Of a stretch of 64,000 nt of DNA, positions 17,817-27,470 are shown in pieces (position 1 is the first letter of the stretch; each line of letters starts with the position of its first letter). The stretch covers positions 708,506 through 772,505 of the forward strand of contig NZ_JAKGTI010000002.1 of the NCBI RefSeq assembly GCF_021568695.1. Direction: 5' to 3'. The notes below the pieces were generated by a model. The model ran no database searches. It had not been told where the DNA came from and was given only the letters and a program-made list of their open reading frames with translations. The stretch comes from Maritalea mediterranea. GTDB taxonomy: Bacteria; Pseudomonadota; Alphaproteobacteria; Rhizobiales; Devosiaceae. Made by a program: the position numbers and the translations under genes.

Positions 17817-18827
17817 TTAGCGGCCCAGGGCGTCCAACACCCGTTCGCGATAAGCTGGCGCTTTGCCACCGGCTTCTTCGGCCAGCATTTCCCAGGTTTC
17901 TGTTACAGACGCAACAAACAGTGCGCGGTCTTCGTCAGAGAAATCATCGACCCAGTTCACACCATCAGCCGCTAATTTTTCGCGGGCTTCAAGCTCACGC
18001 TCAAAATCATCTTCATACTGGTTGGTGCGATTCCAAAGATCTTCTGCCGCGCTGGTGATGGCAGATTTGGTTTGCGCGTCGGTTGCTTCCCACTTGTCAG
18101 TAGCCACACCAATCACATAAGGACCGGACGCCATGGGATAAAGGTACGACGCATGGTTCGCCACTTCCTGCAGTGAAACGGTGTGGGCATAAAGCGCTGG
18201 GTAAAGCGCACAATCCACAACGCCGGTTTTCATCGCCACATACATTTCTTCTTGCGGAATGATTTGAGCTGCGACACCCAAACGGGTGAAGGTTTCAACC
18301 TGATCCCGCGCCCAAACACGCAGCTTTTTGGACTTCAAGTCTTCAAGCGTCCGCACCGGCTCGTCGCGGCAGAACACTGACACCGACAGCATAGGGATGG
18401 CGGCATAGCCAACAGAGGTCACGCCCCAATCAGCAAACTCTTCTTCATAAATTTCGCGCACCACAGGAATTGCTTTTTCAAATTCCTCGATCGAGCCAAT
18501 CGTGCCCTGCACCACCACAGAGCTCAACGCAGGCGCATCTCGCCCCAGATAGTTAGCCCAAAGCAAGCTCATCTCGACCGCGCCGCGCGGCAAAAAGCGC
18601 AAGGCATCAGTATTTGGCAACCCCAAAGAGCCACCGCTATACATTTTGATTTCGATATCGCCTTCAATCGCTGCGTTGGCATCAGCAACAAATTTTTCCA
18701 GCTCTGCCGTTTCAGGCCGCGTTTCAGGCAGAAAATTGTTAAACCGCCATTCTTCAGCAACGCCACCCTGCAGCGACGCCGCCAAGCCGATCAGGCTTGC
18801 GGAAACAGTTTGCGTAAGTTTCTTCAT
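17817..18827 (-). CDS. TRAP transporter solute-binding protein (DctP), system 1
   Basis: 336 residues from the ATG at 18827, which has AAGGAGG at ideal distance and opens a signal peptide cleaved near 'LQGGVA-EEW'. Family features include 'KKLRVWARDQVETFTRLG' and the 'YVAMKTGVVDCALYP' segment that holds the ligand-binding helix. In DctP proteins an arginine in the first of these segments binds the carboxylate of the solute, so an organic acid is the likely substrate. First gene of the TRAP-OsmC-P450-HAD unit. Confidence 0.93.
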   Translation of the reverse strand: MKKLTQTVSASLIGLAASLQGGVAEEWRFNNFLPETRPETAELEKFVADANAAIEGDIEIKMYSGGSLGLPNTDALRFLPRGAVEMSLLWANYLGRDAPALSSVVVQGTIGSIEEFEKAIPVVREIYEEEFADWGVTSVGYAAIPMLSVSVFCRDEPVRTLEDLKSKKLRVWARDQVETFTRLGVAAQIIPQEEMYVAMKTGVVDCALYPALYAHTVSLQEVANHASYLYPMASGPYVIGVATDKWEATDAQTKSAITSAAEDLWNRTNQYEDDFERELEAREKLAADGVNWVDDFSDEDRALFVASVTETWEMLAEEAGGKAPAYRERVLDALGR

Positions 18828-19187
18828 GATTGTCCTCCTTGAAGAATCGTATATTGCGTGAGGACAAACTTTTTCCCAAAAAATATCAAGCATGCTATTC
18901 ATTTTTAGGAATTTGATCTCTTTTCTCAACAAATGGTCGAAATCTGATCACAAAATCGAACGATCGTGGGCAGATTTATTCATCCTCGGCCCCTGATATA
19001 CCATATACACGCCTCTCTTTCTTAGTGCATTTATCGATTCTTGGTTCCCTCACGAATAATTTATCGACAGCTACCAAAAAGAGAATAGCGCATTCCGTTT
19101 GGACAACCTGATCAAAACCATCCCTCTTCGATCCGAACCCGCACTGTTCTGGGTTGAGCCACGGTCCGGTTTGCTCGCGGCTACCAG
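18828..19187. other. Gene-free 360 bases upstream of TRAP system 1
   Basis: No open frame of interest. AT-rich near 18880-19080, so the promoter of the minus-strand TRAP/P450 operon should be here. A weak stem AACCC-10-GGGTT (19136-19155) lies shortly after the end of the upstream talC gene and may be a poor terminator. I could not identify a clear -35/-10 pair. Confidence 0.5.
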
Positions 19188-19841
19188 CTACAAAATGGAC
19201 TGACCAGTCGATTTCCAGTCATTGACGAAGGCTTCAAGGCCTTTTGCGGTCAATGGATGTTCAGCCAATTTGCGGATTACTGCAGGTGGAATGGTCGCCA
19301 CGTCGGCTCCCGCAAGCGCACTATCGCTCACATGGTTGGCCGAACGGATGGATGCCGCCAGAATTTGGGTTTCAAAGCCGTAATTATCATAGACTGTACG
19401 GATATCTTCGATCAGCTGCATGCCGTCGAGATTGATATCGTCCAACCGGCCGATAAAGGGCGACACATAGGTTGCGCCAGCTTTGGCGGCCAACAGGGCC
19501 TGGTTCACAGAGAAACACAGGGTCACATTGGTTTTCACACCCTTGTCGGTGAAATAGCGACAGGCTTTCAAACCATCCATGGTCAAAGGCAGTTTGATCA
19601 CCACATTGTCGGCCAGTGAGGCGAGGTAATCGCCCTCTTTCACCATGCCATCATAGTCTGTGGCGGCCACTTCGGCGGAAACTGGACCTTCAATCAGGTC
19701 ACAGATTTCCTTGACCACTTCAATAAAATCGCGGCCGGATTTGGCGATCAGGCTTGGGTTGGTGGTGACACCATCCAAAAGGCCAGATTCGTTGAGTTCT
19801 TTGATTTCGGCGACTTCTGCTGTGTCGACAAAAAATTTCAT
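19188..19841 (-). CDS. TalC-type transaldolase / fructose-6-phosphate aldolase, copy 1
   Basis: 217 residues, the short decameric transaldolase/FSA class. The Schiff-base lysine is in 'NVVIKLPLT', and '[18 protein letters not shown]' is the family N-terminal signature. It would cleave or transfer a dihydroxyacetone unit from a ketose (phosphate). It is the last gene of TRAP system 2. From about residue 20 to its end it is almost identical, also at nucleotide level, to the copy at 52938-53591, while the first ~20 residues differ clearly. Confidence 0.93.
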   Translation of the reverse strand: MKFFVDTAEVAEIKELNESGLLDGVTTNPSLIAKSGRDFIEVVKEICDLIEGPVSAEVAATDYDGMVKEGDYLASLADNVVIKLPLTMDGLKACRYFTDKGVKTNVTLCFSVNQALLAAKAGATYVSPFIGRLDDINLDGMQLIEDIRTVYDNYGFETQILAASIRSANHVSDSALAGADVATIPPAVIRKLAEHPLTAKGLEAFVNDWKSTGQSIL

Positions 19842-19854
19842 ATCCGCTCCATTA

Positions 19855-19866
19855 CATTTCGAAATG
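19855..19866. promoter_or_regulatory. Perfect palindrome just upstream of talC copy 1
   Basis: CATTTCGAAATG, a 12-base perfect palindrome in the 53-base gap between dctM and talC and close to the talC ribosome-binding site. It may be an operator or a small mRNA hairpin that affects talC translation; no matching copy was seen upstream of talC copy 2. Confidence 0.3.
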
Positions 19867-19894
19867 ATACATTAAAAACACGCCCTTTCAGCGC

Positions 19895-21190
19895 CTATCC
19901 GGCATAGCCGAGCAAACGTGGCAGGGTTAAGACAAGCTCTGGCCAAAGCACCATGCACAACAGCGCGAAGAGCAGCGCACATAAGAACGGCCAAACCTCG
20001 GCGATGATCTCGGACAGCGGGATACGAGAAACCGCTGATATGACGAACAGCAACACCCCATAAGGTGGCGTGATCAACCCGATCATCGAGTTCACAACCG
20101 CCACGACCCCGAAATGCACCAGATCGATGCCCAACTCCCGACAGGCCGGGATAAACAAAGGAATGATCACCAGAATAATCGTGGTCGCGTCGAGCACACA
20201 TCCCAGCAACAGCAATAGCAGGTTGACGCTCAGCAAAAACAGCAATGGATCGATATCCAGACCCACCAGATGCTGCGCCAAAAGCGTCGGTATATTCTCG
20301 GAGGCGACGACATAATTCAAAATGAGGGCGCCACCGATGACCAGACCAACCGCCGCTGACGAACGCGCACTGTCTACCAGAATATTCAGCAAAGATTTGA
20401 ATGTTAGGGTTCGATAGAAGAGCCCGGCCAACACCAAAGCGTACAATGCCGCGACTGCCGCCGCCTCGGTGGGTGTCGTCACGCCGCCATAAATACCATA
20501 GAGCAGGATCGCGGGCATCAGCAACGCCGGGAAGGCATTAAAGGTTTTGGCTGGCAACTCCCGCAGGGGCGTCGGCTCTTCAAAAGCAAATCCGCGCCTT
20601 TTAGACAGATACCAGTTCATCAGCATCAACACACCGCCCATAATGAGGCCAGGCACAATACCGCCCAAAAACAAATAGCCAATGGATGTATTGGACACCA
20701 AGGCATAGAGCACCATTGGAATGGAAGGCGGAATAATGGGCCCGATGGTAGCCGAGGCCGCCGTGATCGCCGCCGCATATCCGCGCGTGTAATGACCACT
20801 CTTTGTCATCATTTGAATGATGATCTTGCCAATACCCGCCGCATCGGCCACGGCAGAACCTGACATGCCTGAAAAAATGAGCGATGCGACGATATTCACA
20901 TGTCCCATGCCGCCGCGGAAGCGACCGACAAGCGCCACGCAAAAGGCCAGAAGCCTGTCGCTGATCGAGCCGGCGTTCATGATGTTGGCGGCGACAATAA
21001 ACAAAGGCACCGCCAGTAGGACAAAACCTTGGTAAAGGCCGTCCATCAACACTTTGCCTGCCACGCCCATACCGGCGCCGCTCACCAGCAAATAAACGCT
21101 AACGGCGATTAGAATAGACAGACCAATCGGCGTTCCGATGCCCGCAAACAAAACAAGCGTCGAAATACACAGGATGAATTCAAGGGTCAT
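19895..21190 (-). CDS. TRAP transporter large permease (DctM), system 2
   Basis: 431 residues, about 12 membrane helices, with 'FSGMSGSAVADAAGIGKIIIQMM' and 'IIPPSIPMVLYA', the sequence hallmarks of the DctM family. Its start overlaps the dctQ stop (ATGA). It is part of a dctP-dctQ-dctM-talC unit that is divergent from the FGGY kinase operon. Confidence 0.95.
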   Translation of the reverse strand: MTLEFILCISTLVLFAGIGTPIGLSILIAVSVYLLVSGAGMGVAGKVLMDGLYQGFVLLAVPLFIVAANIMNAGSISDRLLAFCVALVGRFRGGMGHVNIVASLIFSGMSGSAVADAAGIGKIIIQMMTKSGHYTRGYAAAITAASATIGPIIPPSIPMVLYALVSNTSIGYLFLGGIVPGLIMGGVLMLMNWYLSKRRGFAFEEPTPLRELPAKTFNAFPALLMPAILLYGIYGGVTTPTEAAAVAALYALVLAGLFYRTLTFKSLLNILVDSARSSAAVGLVIGGALILNYVVASENIPTLLAQHLVGLDIDPLLFLLSVNLLLLLLGCVLDATTIILVIIPLFIPACRELGIDLVHFGVVAVVNSMIGLITPPYGVLLFVISAVSRIPLSEIIAEVWPFLCALLFALLCMVLWPELVLTLPRLLGYAG

Positions 21191-21753
21191 TTTTCGGCTC
21201 TATCCTGAACTGACACGACATGATCCTCGGCGCCAAACCGGATGGCTTTGTACGCTGCCCAACCATAGCGGAGCGCAACAACGGCAAGGAACAAAATGTA
21301 AATGGAATAGATGTCTCGCATGCGCACCCAATCGCCGAAAACAGCGCCCAGGCTTGCCGTCTTTTTAAGCCTCAAAATCGCAAATTTGGACCAGGTGGGT
21401 TCAATCGAAAACAGCAAGACCAAGCAAATTACTGTGCTTGACAGGATGACGATCCAGCGCCGGATTGCAGGGCTGACCATGTTAAAAAGAATGTCAAACC
21501 TGACATGATCGTGTTGGCGCACCACAAAGGCATTTCCCCAGAACACCAACCAAACCCAGAGAAAGAGGCAAAATTCCAACGTCCACCCAAAATTGGATGG
21601 GGTGAGAAAGGGGAAGAGTTCAGCCAGCCAGTCCAAACGGGCCGAATACCGGACAAAAATTTGCAGTATGAAGGTCAAAAACATCGCAGCCATCATGAGG
21701 GCAGCAACGGTTTCGGCGAACTTCACAAATGCGGCGTAAATTTGCCTCATCAA
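21187..21753 (-). CDS. TRAP transporter small permease (DctQ), system 2
   Basis: 188 residues with four predicted membrane helices and the DctQ-like 'LFLWVWLVFWGNAFVVRQHDH' segment. It is separated from dctP by a strong hairpin (21813-21839) and overlaps dctM by four bases. Confidence 0.9.
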   Translation of the reverse strand: MMRQIYAAFVKFAETVAALMMAAMFLTFILQIFVRYSARLDWLAELFPFLTPSNFGWTLEFCLFLWVWLVFWGNAFVVRQHDHVRFDILFNMVSPAIRRWIVILSSTVICLVLLFSIEPTWSKFAILRLKKTASLGAVFGDWVRMRDIYSIYILFLAVVALRYGWAAYKAIRFGAEDHVVSVQDRAEK

Positions 21754-21812
21754 ACTCTACCTTGGACAGATGCATCCACGCAGGTGGATAAGCATTGTAA
21801 TTAGACACTATC

Positions 21813-21839
21813 GAGAGAGGCGCATTAAACGCCTCTCTC
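21813..21839 (-). terminator. Hairpin between dctP and dctQ of system 2
   Basis: A perfect 10-bp stem GAGAGAGGCG / CGCCTCTCTC with a 7-base loop in the 100-base gap after the binding-protein gene. There is no T-run, so mRNA stabilisation or attenuation is more likely than full termination. Confidence 0.65.
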
Positions 21840-21856
21840 CACACTTTGAAAGTGGA

Positions 21857-22849
21857 TTAGTTTCCAAGCGCGTTGATTTCGGCCAGAACGCCTTCAGGCC
21901 AAGAATTGGCAAATTCTGAACCCACATACTGGGCTTGAACGTGCTCCCGGAACGCTTCTAGATTTGGCTCATAGATTTCCAAACCTTCAGATTCCAAAAA
22001 CGCCACAAGATCCGCTTCTTTTTGCAACTGCTTTTCACGTGCACTTGACGCTGCTGCATCAGCGGCTTCTTGCATTGTCGCCTGTTGTTCAGGTGTCAGG
22101 GAATCCCAAGCCGCTTTTGACAGCGCCACATAGTTCAAATCGACCAGATGCGATGTCAACGCGATTTGATTGGTCACTTCATAGAACTTGGCATCAACCA
22201 CAGTCGGCAAAGGATTGTCCTGGCCGTCAACGGAGCCGGTCTGCAAAGCTGTGTATACTTCGGTGAAAGCCATTGGTGTTGGGTTTGCCCCCAATGCCTT
22301 GCCCAGGAACTGCCATGCATCGGTGCCCGGCATACGCAGATTAATGCCAGCAAGATCGTCAGGCGTATTCACGGTCAGCTCTTCCTTGGTCTGACGCAAA
22401 TTGACATGACGACGACCCAGATACATCACAGTCAGCAGCTTAACGCCAAGCTCTGCCTCTGCTTTTTCCTTAAACGGATCCATCAAAGGATCGTTGAACA
22501 CACGCACCTGATGCTCGGCATCCTGATGCACATAGCCGGTTGCAAAAATAGAAAACTCAGGGAAGAACTGCGCGAGTTCCTGCGCTGAGGCAATCGACAT
22601 TTCCAAGTCACCTGAGGCAATCGATTCGAGCTCCGCGCCCTGCTTGATCAAAGAACCATTATAGTGCGGTTCATATGTCGCGAAGTCTGCAACTGCGGGC
22701 GCAAAAATCTCTTCCAGGGCCACAGAACGCTGATCGGTGTCAGACGCTGGTGTGGACATCCGCAGCGTAATTTTATCCGCGGCCAGCGCCGGGCTGACCA
22801 AAGCTGCAGCTGTTAACGCCAACGCCACACGGCGAGTAAATTTCATCAT
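21857..22849 (-). CDS. TRAP transporter solute-binding protein (DctP), system 2
   Basis: About 330 residues. The start at 22849 (or the adjacent ATG at 22846) follows GGAGGAG and opens a signal peptide cleaved near 'SPALA-ADK'. Typical DctP elements are 'AGINLRMPGTDAWQFLGKALG', with the ligand-binding arginine in 'LRMP', and 'VYTALQTGSVDGQDNPLP'. The second resembles sugar- or sugar-acid-binding DctP members, which agrees with the sugar kinase operon on the other side of the promoter region. Confidence 0.93.
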   Translation of the reverse strand: MMKFTRRVALALTAAALVSPALAADKITLRMSTPASDTDQRSVALEEIFAPAVADFATYEPHYNGSLIKQGAELESIASGDLEMSIASAQELAQFFPEFSIFATGYVHQDAEHQVRVFNDPLMDPFKEKAEAELGVKLLTVMYLGRRHVNLRQTKEELTVNTPDDLAGINLRMPGTDAWQFLGKALGANPTPMAFTEVYTALQTGSVDGQDNPLPTVVDAKFYEVTNQIALTSHLVDLNYVALSKAAWDSLTPEQQATMQEAADAAASSAREKQLQKEADLVAFLESEGLEIYEPNLEAFREHVQAQYVGSEFANSWPEGVLAEINALGN

Positions 22850-23086
22850 TGATAGGTCTCCTCCAAACAATTTTCACCGCGATTTCTCATCGCGGCAAGT
22901 CCTTGAACCCTTCTGATCGCATTGATCGAGTTCGGTTAACTGAGATATCCCCAGCCGATTTCAAACCGGACTGAGACATCGCAATCACGCTCTTTTCGCC
23001 GATCCGCCTTAGCTTGCGGGGTGCGCAATTTCTAAAGCGGCAAAGGCAATGTCCCACGCGATTTCGCCCAAGTTGTTACAATTAAG

Positions 23087-23115
23087 TTGCGTGATGTCAA
23101 GGTAACATGTTACAT
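23087..23115. promoter_or_regulatory. Divergent promoter region with a perfect palindromic operator
   Basis: The palindrome GTAACATGTTAC lies at 23102-23113, inside the 317-base gap between dctP (minus) and the FGGY kinase gene (plus). On the plus strand TTGCGT (23087-23092) and TTACAT (23110-23115) form a 17-base-spaced promoter candidate overlapping the palindrome. On the minus strand TTGACA (23100-23095) ends right beside it. A single regulator, most likely the GntR protein at 27471, could thus control both operons. Confidence 0.5.
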
Positions 23116-23166
23116 CAATCTTACAAAATTGATTGATTATTTAGCTGAAGTTACGGGTAACCAAAC

Positions 23167-24816
23167 ATGACCAATCGCTTTTTTGCCGGCATCGATGTTG
23201 GCACGGGCAGTGCACGCGTTGGCCTTTTTTCTGAATCAGGCGAGATGCAAAGCACAGCGTCAAAAAACATCACCATGTGGCACCCGCAGCCCGACTATGC
23301 AGAACAGTCCTCAACCAACATTTGGGCTGCAATCTGCCACGCCATGCATGCCGCCCTCGAAGAAGGCGGCATATCCGCGGCGCAAGTTTGCGGCATCGGT
23401 TTCGATGCGACGTGTTCTTTGGTGGCGGTCGATGAAAACAATGCACCTGTGACCATCAGCCCGACCGGGGAGGATGATCGCAACATCATTGTTTGGATGG
23501 ATCATCGCGCGACCGCCCAAGCCAAGCGCATTGAGGCGCTAAACGATCCGATCCTGCAATATACCGGCGGCAAAATTTCGCCTGAAATGGAAGTGCCTAA
23601 ACTTTTGTGGCTGAAAGAAAACATGCCGGAAAGCTTTGGCCGCATCGCGCACTTTTTCGATCTCCCCGACTGGCTGGTGCATCGCGCAACCGGCACATTC
23701 GTGCGGTCACTATGCAGCACCACCTGCAAATGGACCTATGAATCGCCAAAGGGTACCGAGGGAGAAGGCTGGAGCAAATCCTTTTTCGCCGCACTCGATT
23801 TGGATGAGGTTCTCGAAGACAATGCCCGCAGAATTGGACAGCACTTTACTCAGCCAGGCACAAGCGTAGGCGAAGGACTGAGTGAACAAGCTGCAGCCGA
23901 ACTTGGCCTACAGCCGGGCACGCCGGTCGGCACAAGTTTGATTGATGCTTATGCGGGCGCTCTTGGCACGCTGGGCACCGAAACCACTGGCACTGATGCC
24001 GGTCATGGCGAAAAACTTGCGCTGATTTCCGGCACCTCTGCCTGCCATATCGTCACCACACCAGACCCGGTATTTGTGCCCGGGGTGTGGGGACCATATT
24101 TTTCCAGCCTGACACCAGAACGTTGGGTCAATGAGGCCGGCCAGTCTTTTGCCGGTGCCCTGATTGACCGCATTATAGCGGGCCATGCGGCGGCACCTGA
24201 GTTGCGTGAGAAGGCTGCGGCCAACGGCACCGATATCTACACAATCTTACAGGCCGAACTGGAGGCGCTGTCCGGTGAGGACGCCCAGACCCATCTATTG
24301 ACGTCAGATTTACATGTGCAGCCGGACTTTTTGGGCAATCGATCCCCTTTGGCCGATCCAACGCGCAAAGGGGCGATTGTTGGTCTCACACCACAAACTG
24401 ATCTCGCCAGCCTTGCCCGGCAATATCTCGCAACGCTGCAATCCCTCGCCTATGGCACCCGCCAGATCATTGAGCAGCTCAACGATAAGGGTGTGGGGAT
24501 CGATACCATCGTGGTGAGCGGCGGGCTGGCACAAAACAAACTGTATTTGCGCGAACATGCCGACGCGACGGGATGTACGATTTTGGTCCCCGACACCAAA
24601 GAACCTGTTTTGCTGGGGAGTGCCATGTTGGGCGCAATGGCAGGCGGACAGTTCAACTCATTAGAGCAAGCCATGAAAATGATGAGCGGCGGCGCCGCCC
24701 AAATATCACCGCGCGGCACAGCGGTACGCCGCTACCATGACGCGAAATATCAAGTGTTTTTGAAAATGCAATCCGATTACGCCGCTTACCAGGCATTGAT
24801 GGAGTCCGAGGAGTAA
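23167..24816 (+). CDS. FGGY-family carbohydrate (pentulose-type) kinase
   Basis: 549 residues in the ribulokinase/FGGY length range. N-terminal 'GIDVGTGSARVGLF' is the first ATP-binding loop, 'GFDATCSLVAVD' and 'WMDHRA' belong to the sugar-binding lobe, the catalytic-base region is 'GTSLIDAYAGALGT', and 'VVSGGLAQNKLY' is the C-terminal adenosine loop. It phosphorylates a ketose or polyol. It opens a four-gene operon with a sugar isomerase, a DapA-like aldolase and a GntR regulator. The substrate is unknown. Confidence 0.93.
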   Translation: MTNRFFAGIDVGTGSARVGLFSESGEMQSTASKNITMWHPQPDYAEQSSTNIWAAICHAMHAALEEGGISAAQVCGIGFDATCSLVAVDENNAPVTISPTGEDDRNIIVWMDHRATAQAKRIEALNDPILQYTGGKISPEMEVPKLLWLKENMPESFGRIAHFFDLPDWLVHRATGTFVRSLCSTTCKWTYESPKGTEGEGWSKSFFAALDLDEVLEDNARRIGQHFTQPGTSVGEGLSEQAAAELGLQPGTPVGTSLIDAYAGALGTLGTETTGTDAGHGEKLALISGTSACHIVTTPDPVFVPGVWGPYFSSLTPERWVNEAGQSFAGALIDRIIAGHAAAPELREKAAANGTDIYTILQAELEALSGEDAQTHLLTSDLHVQPDFLGNRSPLADPTRKGAIVGLTPQTDLASLARQYLATLQSLAYGTRQIIEQLNDKGVGIDTIVVSGGLAQNKLYLREHADATGCTILVPDTKEPVLLGSAMLGAMAGGQFNSLEQAMKMMSGGAAQISPRGTAVRRYHDAKYQVFLKMQSDYAAYQALMESEE

Positions 24817-24820
24817 AGCC

Positions 24821-26425
24821 ATGAGCACACCCGAAATTCTTTTATTCGCCAGCGGCGATTTGCGCGAGAGTGCCAACCAGACCTGCTGGGCAGCTCAAGC
24901 TGAAATGGAAACCGCGCTGACCAAAGTGCTGGAAGAAAACGGATATGCTGTGAAGCGCGCGCACCCTTTTAAAGCGGACAAGGGTCATGGTTTTCTTGCA
25001 TCCCAACGCGAAGGCATGGACGCCTTTAAAGACATTGATCCGAATGCGCCGATCATTGTGGCGGAAGCTGTGTGGCAATATTCCCACCACGTTTTGCCCG
25101 GATTAATGCATCATGAGGGGCCCATCCTGACCGTGGCCAATTGGTCAGGCACATGGCCGGGCCTTGTGGGGATGCTCAATCTCAACGGCTCTTTGACCAA
25201 GGCTGAAGTGCCCTACTCAACCTTGTGGAGTGAAAATTTTGAGGACGATTTCTTCAAAAACAAGCTCTCGGACTGGCTAAAAACCGGGCAGATTTCACAC
25301 GATCTGTCCCATGTGAAGCCTTTCCAACCGCAAAATGCCTCCTCACAATCCCAACAGATTGCCGATGAGTTGAGCAAAAAAATACTGCAGGACAAGATCA
25401 TTTTGGGCGTCTTCGATGAGGGATGCATGGGCATGTATAACGCCATTATCCCGGACGCCCCGCTTGCCAAGATGGGCATGTTTAAGGAACGCCTTTCCCA
25501 ATCAACGCTTTATTATGAAACCCAATGCGTCGAAGAGGCAGAAGCCGCGTCTGTTTTCTCCTGGCTAAAGGAGAAAGGCATGAAATTTCATTTTGGCTCG
25601 CCCCCTGAAACGGATTTGACCGAGACGCAAGTGCTCGAGCAATGCCGCATGTACATCGCGGCCTGTCGCCTTGCAGACGACTTTGGTTGCGATGCGATCG
25701 GCATCCAATATCAACAAGGCTTGAAAGATCTACTGCCCGCCTCTGATCTGGTGGAAGGCATGCTCAACAATGACGACCGGCCTGATGCGCCCGACCGGAA
25801 TGGCACACCAATTCGGCCCGGCAAAGCGATCGTTCATTTCAACGAGGTGGACGAGTGCGCTGGCGTCGATGGCATTTTGACGAATTTAGTACACCGCACG
25901 CTGGGGCAGCCCGTTGAAACAACGCTGCACGATATCCGATGGGGCGACCGCGACCACAGCAACACCCATGATGACTTTATTTGGGTCTTTGAGATTTCCG
26001 GCGCCACGCCGCCAGCGCATCATATTGATGGCTGGCAAGGCACTGAAAGCTACCGCCAGCCCCCCATGTATTTCCGCCTTGGCGGCGGCACTATGAAGGG
26101 GGTTGCAAAGCCCGGAGAAATCATCTGGTCCCGCATCTATGTTGTGGGCGAAGACCTGCATATGGACATCGGCGTGGGCAGCGTGGTGTCGCTACCAGCG
26201 GCTGAAACCAAGCGCCGCAGTGAGGCAACCACCCCTGAATGGCCAATCATGCATGCCGTCCTCGACGGTGTCGGCCGCGATCAACTCATGGCAAGCCACA
26301 AAGCGAACCACATTCAGGTGGCCTACGCCAACTCCAAATCCGACGCCATTGAGGCCGCAACCGCCAAAGCATGTTTGGCCACAAAACTGGGCATAACCGT
26401 GAATTGGTGCGGCACCCAACAATAG
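24821..26425 (+). CDS. Fucose-isomerase-like sugar isomerase
   Basis: 534 residues, similar in layout to the L-fucose/D-arabinose isomerase family: an N-terminal Rossmann-like part ('APIIVAEAVWQYSHHVLPGL'), the central 'GVFDEGCMGMYNAIIPD' that holds an active-site acid, and a C-terminal domain. It would convert an aldose to the ketose that the kinase (four bases upstream) phosphorylates. Overall resemblance to true FucI is only partial, so the sugar may be unusual. Confidence 0.8.
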   Translation: MSTPEILLFASGDLRESANQTCWAAQAEMETALTKVLEENGYAVKRAHPFKADKGHGFLASQREGMDAFKDIDPNAPIIVAEAVWQYSHHVLPGLMHHEGPILTVANWSGTWPGLVGMLNLNGSLTKAEVPYSTLWSENFEDDFFKNKLSDWLKTGQISHDLSHVKPFQPQNASSQSQQIADELSKKILQDKIILGVFDEGCMGMYNAIIPDAPLAKMGMFKERLSQSTLYYETQCVEEAEAASVFSWLKEKGMKFHFGSPPETDLTETQVLEQCRMYIAACRLADDFGCDAIGIQYQQGLKDLLPASDLVEGMLNNDDRPDAPDRNGTPIRPGKAIVHFNEVDECAGVDGILTNLVHRTLGQPVETTLHDIRWGDRDHSNTHDDFIWVFEISGATPPAHHIDGWQGTESYRQPPMYFRLGGGTMKGVAKPGEIIWSRIYVVGEDLHMDIGVGSVVSLPAAETKRRSEATTPEWPIMHAVLDGVGRDQLMASHKANHIQVAYANSKSDAIEAATAKACLATKLGITVNWCGTQQ

Positions 26426-26470
26426 CGACACCCACGCCACAAAGGCGCAAAAGAATAACGAAAGAATACA

Positions 26471-27352
26471 ATGACAAAACGAGATATCTTTGGCCTATAT
26501 GCGGCCATGATCACCCCATTTCAGGCTTCCGGCACGCCCGACATTGATCGGGCGGCACAGCACGCAAAAGCGCTCATTGATGAAGGATGCGATGGCTTAA
26601 CGCTTTTTGGCACAACGGGCGAAGGCTATGGCATCAGTGCGTCTGAACGCCATGAAGTTCAGCAAGCAGTGCGCGAAGCGCTAGAGCCTGATACGTCGAT
26701 CTGCGTGGGGATTTTGTCCAGCGATGCCGCAGGCGCTGCGGATCAAGCGCTATCGGCCTATCGTGATGGCGCAACGCACCTCTTAATGGCGCCGCCCTTT
26801 TTCATGAAAGGGGTGACTGATGATGGATTGTTCAACTGGTTTAGTGATGTGTTTCAGCGCATTGGCGCGCAATGCAAAAACATCATCATGTACCATATTC
26901 CCAGCCAAACAGGTGTGCCGCTGTCGTCAGATTTGATTGCAAGACTTCGGACAGCCTTTCCTGACACCATTGTGGGCATAAAGGACAGTTCGGGGAACTG
27001 GGAAGCAACGCAGGATTATCTGGCAAACCACGGTGATCTAGCCGTTCTTGTGGGGGACGAACGTCTTTTGCCCAAGGCCATGGCCCATGGCGCCCAAGGA
27101 TCAATCTGCGGCACAGCCAATTTTATGCCCGCGCGATTGCGCCAGATCATTCATAACGGTGACCAGGGCGAAATTGTCTGCAAGGTCGTTGATCTTGTGG
27201 TTGCCAACCCGGTCAACCCCGCCGTAAAGCTTCTCACAGCCCATGTCAGAAATGATGCTGCGTTTAAGCGCCTAAGAGCACCGCTGGTTGAATTGCCCAC
27301 CAACGTCGGCGAACAGTTGATCCGTGAATTTGACGCCCTCACCATTGATTGA
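26471..27352 (+). CDS. DapA/NanA-family aldolase or dehydratase
   Basis: 293 residues, a TIM barrel of the dihydrodipicolinate synthase superfamily. It has 'LFGTTGEGYG' (substrate carboxylate loop), the active-site Tyr141 in 'IIMYHIPSQTG' and the Schiff-base Lys171 in 'VGIKDSSGNW'. Members cleave or dehydrate 2-keto acids with pyruvate as product or substrate, for example KDG or 2-keto-3-deoxy-sugar-acid lyases. Being in an operon with kinase and isomerase genes, it likely acts on a keto-acid from the same sugar. Confidence 0.92.
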   Translation: MTKRDIFGLYAAMITPFQASGTPDIDRAAQHAKALIDEGCDGLTLFGTTGEGYGISASERHEVQQAVREALEPDTSICVGILSSDAAGAADQALSAYRDGATHLLMAPPFFMKGVTDDGLFNWFSDVFQRIGAQCKNIIMYHIPSQTGVPLSSDLIARLRTAFPDTIVGIKDSSGNWEATQDYLANHGDLAVLVGDERLLPKAMAHGAQGSICGTANFMPARLRQIIHNGDQGEIVCKVVDLVVANPVNPAVKLLTAHVRNDAAFKRLRAPLVELPTNVGEQLIREFDALTID

Positions 27353-27470
27353 TGAGGACACCGCAAATACTATCGGCAAATCCGTGTGTCCGTTGCCAAA
27401 AACGGATTTGTTGTCAAAGATCAGGCTCTTGGTACACGATATAAATGTTTAACCAGATGAAGGCTTCAAA

